A program made the position numbers and the translations under genes. Under the pieces are notes generated by a model that ran no database searches, was not told the DNA's origin, and was given only the letters and a program-made list of their open reading frames with translations. From positions 55,599,550-55,663,549 of the forward strand of contig NC_030817.1 of assembly GCF_001704415.2 (NCBI RefSeq): DNA of 64,000 nt. Direction: 5' to 3'. The stretch is from Capra hircus (lineage: Eukaryota > Chordata > Mammalia > Artiodactyla > Bovidae). Positions 57,887 through 64,000 of this stretch are shown here, piece after piece (within the stretch, counting starts at the first letter, position 1; the number at the start of each line of letters is the position of its first letter).

Positions 57887-58886
57887 CATTACAGTCAACA
57901 AATTTTTGCCAATGAGAAATAAGTTTGTTTATTCCTATAGCATAAAAATTCATTTTTCAGGATTCATTGAACTCTTGGAAAGCATTTTCTGCCTCCTGCT
58001 GGTGGTGAAAGCATTTTCCCTACAAAAAGTTGTCAAGATGCTTGCAGAAGTGGGCAAGAAGTCAGGTGAATATGGCAAATGAGGCAAAACTTTGTAGCCC
58101 AGTTCTTTCAGCCTTTGAAGCGTTGGTTGTGTGGTGTGCAGTTGGGCATTGTCCTGGAGAAGCATTGGGCCCTTTCTTTTGACCAGTGCTTGCTGCAGGT
58201 GTTGCAGCTTCTGGTACATCTCATCGATTTGCTGAGCGTGCTTCTCAGATGTGAGAGTTTCACCGGGATTCAGAAAGCTGTAATGGATCCGATTGGCAGC
58301 AGATAACCAAACAGTGACCGTGACCTTTTTTTTTTTTTTTTTTTTGGTGCAAGTTTGGCAAGTGCTTTGGTGTTTCTTCTTGGTCCAGCCACTGAGCGCG
58401 TCATCACTGCTTGTTGCGTAAAATCCACTTTTCTTTGCACATCGCAATCCAGTAGAGAAATGGCACATTGTTATTGTGTAGAATAAGAGAGGATGACACT
58501 TCAAAAGGGCGATTTTTTTGATTTGCAGTCGGCTCGTGAGGCACCCACTTATCAAGCTTCTTCATCTCTCTCATTTGCTTCAAATGCCGAATGACCTGTA
58601 GAATGGTTGACGTTGAGTTCTTCAACAGCTTCCCATGTAGTAGTGAGAGGATCATCTTCGATGATGGCTCTCAGTTGGTCATTATCAACTTCCAATGGCT
58701 GCCACTGCACTCTTCACCTCCAGCACTCTCCTCTCCTTTGCAAAACTTCTTGAACCACCACCACTGCCCTGTGTGTTCATTAGCAGTTCCTGGGCCAATT
58801 GGGTTGTTGTAAGTTGTCTCCACTGCTCTAAATCCTATTTTGAACTCAAATAAGAGAATTGCTTGAATTTACTTTCTGCCTAACAT
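57887..58886 (-). pseudogene. Mariner transposase, degenerate
   Basis: A mariner transposase cuts and pastes its own element using a DD34D triad. The start codon lies near 58886 and is followed at once by a stop. Readable blocks are LDKWVPHEPTANQKNRPFEV, FEVSSSLILHNNN, SFLNPGETLTSEKHAQQIDE, KRKGPMLLQDNAQLHTTQPT and LGYKVLPHLPYSPDFLPT. The first catalytic Asp (expected in CDEKW) is Lys (CKEKWIL). The second survives (QDNA). The third is lost in a small deletion after FLPT. The C-terminal CNGS motif is followed directly by the duplicated 59-bp segment. No function remains. Confidence 0.9.
58809..58867 (-). repeat. 59-bp internal duplication in mariner, native copy
   Basis: gtaagttgtctccactgctc to agagaattgcttgaa encodes, on the minus strand, part of the transposase N-terminus. 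It is the partner of 57827-57885. Confidence 0.88.
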
Positions 58887-59179
58887 CTTTTTCCTAGTCT
58901 AAGATAAATATAATATACACAGCAGCTAATAAGTCATTAGCAAAAAAGCATAAAGTGAGAAATACACATTAAAATGATGTATAACATAACCACATTTATT
59001 TATGAGTGTATTTCAGTATCAAACAGCAAAGGTCACCAATGTAAAACCGTGATTACTTTTGCACCAACGTCATAATATCTAGTGTATGATAGATGCAAAC
59101 TAAACAATTAAGTGACGTTTGCAGCTTAGGCCATGGCTGAACATAGTGTGCTGCTTCCAGTGTTTTCCCAACTACCATG

Positions 59180-59420
59180 ACTAATAAATAATAACAACAA
59201 ACCTTGACCCAGTACTTTCTGTGTGCCTTGGACATGTATGAGCTTCTTTAGTTCTCTAGCCATCTTAGAGGTAACTTTATTATTGTCTCCTAGTTCAGAG
59301 AGAAGACTGAGGCAGGTGGCGCTTAAATGACCAGCTCAGGGTGGCAGCTGGTAAGGCAGGGGTAGGGGGCAGTGGGAGCACTTCGTGGCCTTCACTTACC
59401 AGGGCAGAGATCCAAGACCC
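59180..59420 (-). mobile_element. MIR SINE, antisense
   Basis: agtactttctgtgtgccttg, aggtaactttattattgtct, gagaagactgaggcaggtgg and aaatgaccagctcagggtgg follow the reversed MIR order. Confidence 0.65.
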
Positions 59421-59770
59421 GGGTGATTGCTCGTCTTGACCAATAGTGGGTGTGCTTTCAGAGAGGAGGAGGTCTGGCTGAGTCAGGCTTGTTTGTCCCA
59501 GGGTGTACTGGAGCTAGCCTCAAGCCAGCACTGCTGCCATCACGCTGGGCTGTTTACAGCTCTCTGGGACTGAAAAGTGTTTACTTTAAAAGGAGAGAAC
59601 GTCTGCGCTTCCCCACTGGTTCCATTGGCTCATCTTCCACAATGGATGGCACAGAAGGGTTTCTGTCTTGGTCCAGGCAACCTTCACACACACAGTCAGG
59701 GCCAGAATGGTCAGAATGAGAAGAGATTATGCAAAGGAGAGAAATGACTGTTTTATGCCTTTATACCCTG

Positions 59771-59885
59771 TCTTTTTTTTTTTTTTTTTGGCTTCACCAT
59801 GAAGCTTGCAGGATCTTAGTTCTACCAGGGCCCACGGCATTGAAAGCACCAAGTCCTCCTAACCACTGGACTGCCAGGAATTCCT
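59771..59885 (-). mobile_element. CHR-type SINE
   Basis: A T19 run (reversed tail), then ggcttcaccatgaagcttgc, a cttagttctaccagggccca block and ccactggactgccaggaatt. Confidence 0.8.
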
Positions 59886-61700
59886 ATACCTGTGTTTTAG
59901 CAAAAAATAAATGAACTCAAGGTCCAATTTTATAGCAGACATTCCACCTCGGGCAGAAGAAGGACACAGATAGGAACATAAAATAGAGGTGACTCAGACG
60001 CTAGCAGGACTGAAAGAAATAGCGCACATGTTCAGTTCTCTGTCTTCGTGAAGCCAAATGAGAAGCAGCAGCCTGGTCGTGTCTCCTAGACTCCCATCCT
60101 GGAGGGCCAGGAATTAGCAGGAGGGCTAAGAATACAGAGAAGTGGACAGGAGGGTCAGACGTCAGAGTCAGTGCTGCACTGACCTGAAAACATCACAGTG
60201 GAGAGGGAAAGTCACGTTTTACCACGTGTGATCAGAGCTGCCTAATTTTCTTTGGGCTTGAGTGGATCTAGAGAGTCTTCTCAGGGGTGTTGAATACATA
60301 CCCATCTTTTGCTCGCATCTCTAGGCTGCTTTATACTTTAAGCCTACTTTCTTTTTGTTGTAAGTCAGGACACTTTATTCCAACAGCTGTCCATTCTGCA
60401 CATCTGTCATGTTGAGAGTAGGGCTAGGAACATCTCACTGCTGTGCTCCTGGTGGAATGGTGATTAAATCTCTAGGCACTTTGGCTTCAAAACTTCACTG
60501 AGGGTTTTCTGTGTGTGGGATCCTCTTGCGTGTTAGTAGTAAGTATGTCTTTATACAGAATTTCGTCATTTGTAAAGCATTTTATATACATAATTTACAT
60601 TAAAAAAAATATTCCCATGTAGGAAATTGTCTGTCTTGTTTCATGCTTTCATGGTTGGGAACACTGAGTCATAATAAAAGGGAGAGCCAAGACTAGTAGA
60701 AGAAATTGGAGCCCTTTAGTTTTCAACCACTGTGCACAGCTCTTTCAGGGTGACTAATTGGATTTTTTTGTATTTTTGTGTAATGTGTCCCCATGTAGTG
60801 AAACTGATGGTTTTTGCAGTGATTGTTTTGAGAGGGTAAAAAAGTTGAACATGGATCAAGTAATGAATCTGGTGTCCCTTATTCTGTTGAACATCTGTCC
60901 TGAACTAAGGACGGTGGCCTCCATCATGAGATATCAGGATAAGGAGATGGGGAGGAGTTAGCTGAGCATCACATGTCTGCTGGTTCCTTTCATGGGAGTT
61001 GGTCACTTCCTGCTCTCTGGAAAGGCGAGAGAGAAGGTCCAAGGTATCGACGGGCTGGAATTGACCCTGGACCACATGTTCCCATCCAGCACCCTTTGCT
61101 TGAACCAAGGCTTACCTAATCCTACTCTCTCCTCTCACACACATGCACGCTGCAGTGTGTGTGGTCAGGCACCTGTCTCCAGGAAGGGCACTTAGCTATC
61201 CCGGGACTGCCCCTTGGGCTGTAATAAGGGGGCAGCCAGAGCTATATAGATACTCTGTAAAGTTTGCAGCAAGCGTGTGATGAATTGCTTCTGGATAAAA
61301 AGCCTTCAAAGCATAAATGAGAGCTACCGCCTGTCCCTCCACGCCTTCCAGCAGGCATCTATACTCTGTGTGCCAGCCCTTCTCCTCATCTGTCTCGTAA
61401 AGCTGCTGCTCTGGCCTTTCCCGCTCCTCTTATCTCCTCTTACCTCCGCTGCTAGAGACGTCCTAGCTGTCCAGTTCAGCTGTCCTAGCTCAGTGCCCCG
61501 CTTCCTGGACTGTGACTAGCATTTAACCCGGGTGATCGCTCCCTCCTGTGTGACACACCTTTCTCTGCCTGCGCTCCCTCGCCATACTCGTCCCTCCCCT
61601 GCCACTAGGCCTTCTTGTGGTCCAGACCTCAGGTCTGTTTCCTCTCTTGCTCACTGCCTAGATGATCTTTCTAACCCCAATAATTTGACTATGATGACTT
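59886..61700. other. Unique sequence, no feature seen
   Basis: No young repeat recognised. About 60570-60720 may hold a very degraded MIR. Frames of 67-80 codons show no domain. Confidence 0.4.
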
Positions 61701-61722
61701 ATACCTCCAGTTTTGTTTTTTT

Positions 61723-61766
<44 letters not shown>

Positions 61767-62021
61767 ATCTATCTCTCTGTCTAGCTCCCTGCCTGTGCCA
61801 GCGCTTAGTTGCAGCACGCAGGACCTTTGATCTTTGTTGCAGCGCGCGGGATCTTCCATCTTTGTTGCCGCATGTGGGATCTTTAGTTGTGGCATTTGAA
61901 CTCTTGGCTGTGGCTGGGGGATCTAGTTCCCTGACCTGGGATGGAACCTGGGCACCCTCCATGCAGAGTGTGGAGTTTTAGCCACTGGACCACCAGAGAG
62001 GTCCCATACCTCCAGTTTTGT
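61701..62021 (-). mobile_element. CHR-type SINE with 16-bp TSD and GT-repeat tail
   Basis: The body is 61717-62005: T-run, (GT)18 at 61727-61762, then cttagttgcagcacgcagga and the head ccactggaccaccagagagg. Exact TSD atacctccagttttgt lies at 61701-61716 and 62006-62021. The microsatellite is therefore inside the inserted SINE tail. Confidence 0.93.
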
Positions 62022-62621
62022 ATTGGACTCCGCTCTATGTCTCACTGAATACATCCCAAAGAGACTCATTGGTGGCTTTTCACCCCAGCCTGTGCCTTCC
62101 AGCACCTCTCTCCTCCTCAGTCAATGGCTTTTTCATTTTCCCAGTTGTTTTGGATAGAGATGTTCCTTCACCGTCAATTTTTTCTTCTTCTCTTCTTGTC
62201 TTCTTCTTCCCAGTATTCTGGGCTTCTCTCCCACGTTGCTCGTTGGTTCTGCACCATCTGCCCTAGAACTCCCAGACCTCCGTTTGCCCCTTTCTCCCTG
62301 CTGCCCTAGTGTCTTCTTCCTGCTGAGCTCCCGTGTGGTCTGTCCTGCTGCTCAATTCTGCTCTCACCCCATGTCATGGCTCTGTCTTTCTGTGATTGAG
62401 TCTTTCTCTGCTTGGCTGCAGAGACCATTCATTTACTCTTCAGAAAATCCAATGATTAGACGGGGAAGAGATGATTCAGGCAGGGACACTTATATTGTAC
62501 TGCTTCCTGTTCTCAGGGAATGAAAAGTATTAACCATCCCACTCTCTCTGGTGTATTGTATAAACAGCATCCATGATATCATTGAGTTCCACAGTCTTTC
62601 CCACCGACTGTTACCACCAGC
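62022..62621. other. Pyrimidine-rich sequence, possibly an ancient repeat
   Basis: The text around ctcagtcaatggctttttca and cccagttgttttggatagag may be the reverse of the ancient repeat that flanks the BovB at 11.7 kb. Weak. No gene seen. Confidence 0.35.
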
Positions 62622-62850
62622 CATGCTCATGGGGCTTTCCTGGTGGCTCAGACAGTGAAGAATGTGCCTGCAGTGTGGGAGACCCAGTTTCAATCCCTGG
62701 GTTGGGAAGATCCCCTGGAGAAGGGAGTGGCTACCTACTCCGGTGTTCTTACCTGGGGAATTTCATGGACAGAGGAGCCTAGCAGGCTACAGTCCATGGG
62801 TTCCCATAGAGTCAGACACAGCTGAGCCACTTTCATTTTCATGCTCATGG
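62622..62850 (+). mobile_element. Bov-tA SINE with 11-bp TSD
   Basis: The body is 62633-62839. Exact TSD catgctcatgg lies at 62622-62632 and 62840-62850. Confidence 0.95.
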
Positions 62851-62949
62851 ATCTCAGGTTCAGGAATCCCCATAGCTGTCACCAGCCACAGGGGAGAAAC
62901 TGACCCATGGAGTGGTCTGCATCACAGCGGATCTGTCAGTTTATTTCTA

Positions 62950-63300
62950 GAGTTGTTTTTATTGAAGTATAGTTGAAGTACAGTATGATGTTCGTTTCAG
63001 CTGTACAGCATAGTGATTCAGTATTTTTGTGGATGCTACTCCGTTACAGGTTCTGGGATAATGGCCAGAATTCCCTGTGCTATACAGTACATCTTTCTTG
63101 CTTATCTATTTTATACATAGTAGTTTGTTTTTGTTAGTCTCACACCCTTAATTTGTCCCTCTCCTTTTCTTTTCCCCTTTGGTAATCACATGTTTTCTTT
63201 ATCCATGAGTCTGATTCTGTTTTGCATATACATTCATTTGTATTCTTTTTTAAATTCCATGTATAAATGATATCATACATTTTGATTTCCTCAAATTGGA
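62950..63300 (-). mobile_element. L1 3' end, antisense
   Basis: Starts with reversed 3' sequence (ttttattgaagtatagttga), then ctgtacagcatagtgattca, ccctgtgctatacagtacat and ccatgtataaatgatatcat, in antisense L1 3' UTR order. Confidence 0.85.
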
Positions 63301-63351
63301 GAGTTTCATATTCATTAAATATGCCTATAAAAAGAGTTGAGTCGAACTTTA

Positions 63352-64000
63352 CAGGCATACTGCATTTCATAGCACCTTGTTTTACTGTGCTTTACAGATA
63401 CCACGTTTTTCTTTTTTTTTATAAATCAAAAGTTTGTGGCAACACTGAGTCAAACAAGTCTATCTCTGTCACTGTTTTTCCAACAGTGTTTGCTCGCTTC
63501 ATATCTCTGTTTTCCACGTTGGTAATCCTAACAGTATTTCAGGCTTTGTCATTATTATATTTGTGATGTGACTATTATAATTGTTTGGGGGAACTTTGAA
63601 CTGCACCCATACAGGAGACAGGGAACTTAATTGATATGTGTGTTCTGACTACTCTACTGACCAGCCATCTCTCTCCCTCTCCTCTGACCTCTTCTATTCC
63701 CCGAAACACAGCAGTATTGAAATTAGGCCAGTAAATAACCCTACAGTGGCCTCCAAGTGGTCAGATAAATGGAAGAGTCTCACGACTCTCACTTTAAGTC
63801 CAAAGCTAGGAATGATTTATTTCGTTAGTGATAAAGGCCAAAACAGACCAAAAGCTAGGCCTTTTGTGCCAAACAGTCAAGTTGTAAATGCAGAGGAAAA
63901 GTTCTCGAAGGAAATTAGAAGTACTGTAGAGAAATCCTTTGTGAAAGGAAAGGTCAGTCAATACAGCAAAATTCACTGTCGTTTTAAGCAGTGGCCACAG
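63352..64000 (+). mobile_element. Tigger1-type DNA transposon, internally deleted, runs off window
   Basis: The left end is caggcatactgcatttcata with TA at 63350-63351. Then come the Tigger1 5' region (aagtttgtggcaacactgag, ttctgactactctactgacc) and the start of the transposase gene (cctccaagtggtcagataaa, ctctcactttaagtccaaag). The usual ATG reads GTG. At about 63921-63928 the text jumps from the gene's 5' part to its 3' part (agaaatcctttgtgaaagga, aagcagtggccacag), skipping most of the gene. No transposase can be made. Confidence 0.87.

Larger units (their letters stand above)
57741..59068 (-). mobile_element. Mariner DNA transposon, near full length (Hsmar1-like)
   Basis: The ends are inverted repeats: gttggtgcaaatgtagttgtg at the left, and at the right the reverse complement of gttggtgcaaaagtaatcac. 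They match at 20 of 25 positions. The length is about 1.33 kb, close to a full mariner. The transposase reads on the minus strand and is dead. A T21 run (58326-58346) inside the gene looks like slippage expansion of a short run. A 59-bp piece of the gene is duplicated near its other end. The TA target duplication is not clear because BovB abuts the left terminus. Confidence 0.92.

Noticed and set aside
57887..58886. Domesticated or active mariner transposase
   Set aside because: There is a stop right after the start codon, two of three catalytic Asp are missing and frameshifts occur.

Overview
This is a stretch of ruminant (bovid-type) nuclear genome and is noncoding as far as I can read it. 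The diagnostic signs are tRNA-derived Bov-tA and dimeric BOV-A2 SINEs, CHR-type SINEs, copies of the RTE LINE BovB, 3' ends of bovine-type L1, a mariner with Hsmar1-like ends, and older mammal-wide repeats (MIR, MER5A, MLT1, Tigger1, old L1). These families occur across cattle, sheep, goats and relatives, so I do not name a species. I recognised no complete host gene, no functional RNA gene, no CpG-island promoter and no CRISPR array. Family names come from memory of the consensus sequences; coordinates, target-site duplications (TSDs) and motif residues were read from the window.

Layout. 1-11 kb: SINEs (Bov-tA, CHR, MIR) in old LINE 3' sequence, with MER5A and CHR copies nested in a degraded LINE at 3.9-5.9 kb, and a long compound microsatellite at 10.76 kb. 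11.7-14.6 kb: a BovB copy broken into two head-to-head halves, which looks like twin-primed integration. 15-27 kb: another old LINE 3' region, an L1 3' end with a 14-bp TSD, MIRs, SINEs, an unplaced coding-looking segment with a strong splice donor (19.4-19.6 kb, minus strand) and an MLT1 LTR split by a SINE. 27.2-36.5 kb: a SINE-poor block holding only two young SINEs and a perfect 24-bp palindrome. 37-43.8 kb: a dense stack of L1s, with an antisense L1 split by another antisense L1 that is itself split by a bovine L1, plus SINEs, a BovB and a 54-bp L1 tail. 44-47 kb: an antisense BovB split by a BOV-A2, then a young L1 3' end with an open ORF2 C-terminal frame. 47-57 kb: mostly unique sequence with a few SINEs and a second MLT1. 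57.3-59.1 kb: a BovB fragment joined to a near-full-length mariner whose dead transposase carries an odd internal duplication. 59-64 kb: SINEs, a SINE-borne GT microsatellite, an L1 end and an internally deleted Tigger1 running off the window.

How it fits together: there is no pathway or operon. The readable history is a succession of insertions. Old L1, MIR, MER5A, MLT1 and Tigger1 came first; mariner, BovB, CHR and Bov-tA followed; the bovine L1 tails are among the youngest. The SINE-poor 27-36 kb block and the splice-donor segment at 19.4 kb are the best places to look for host function. I found no convincing new biological system.
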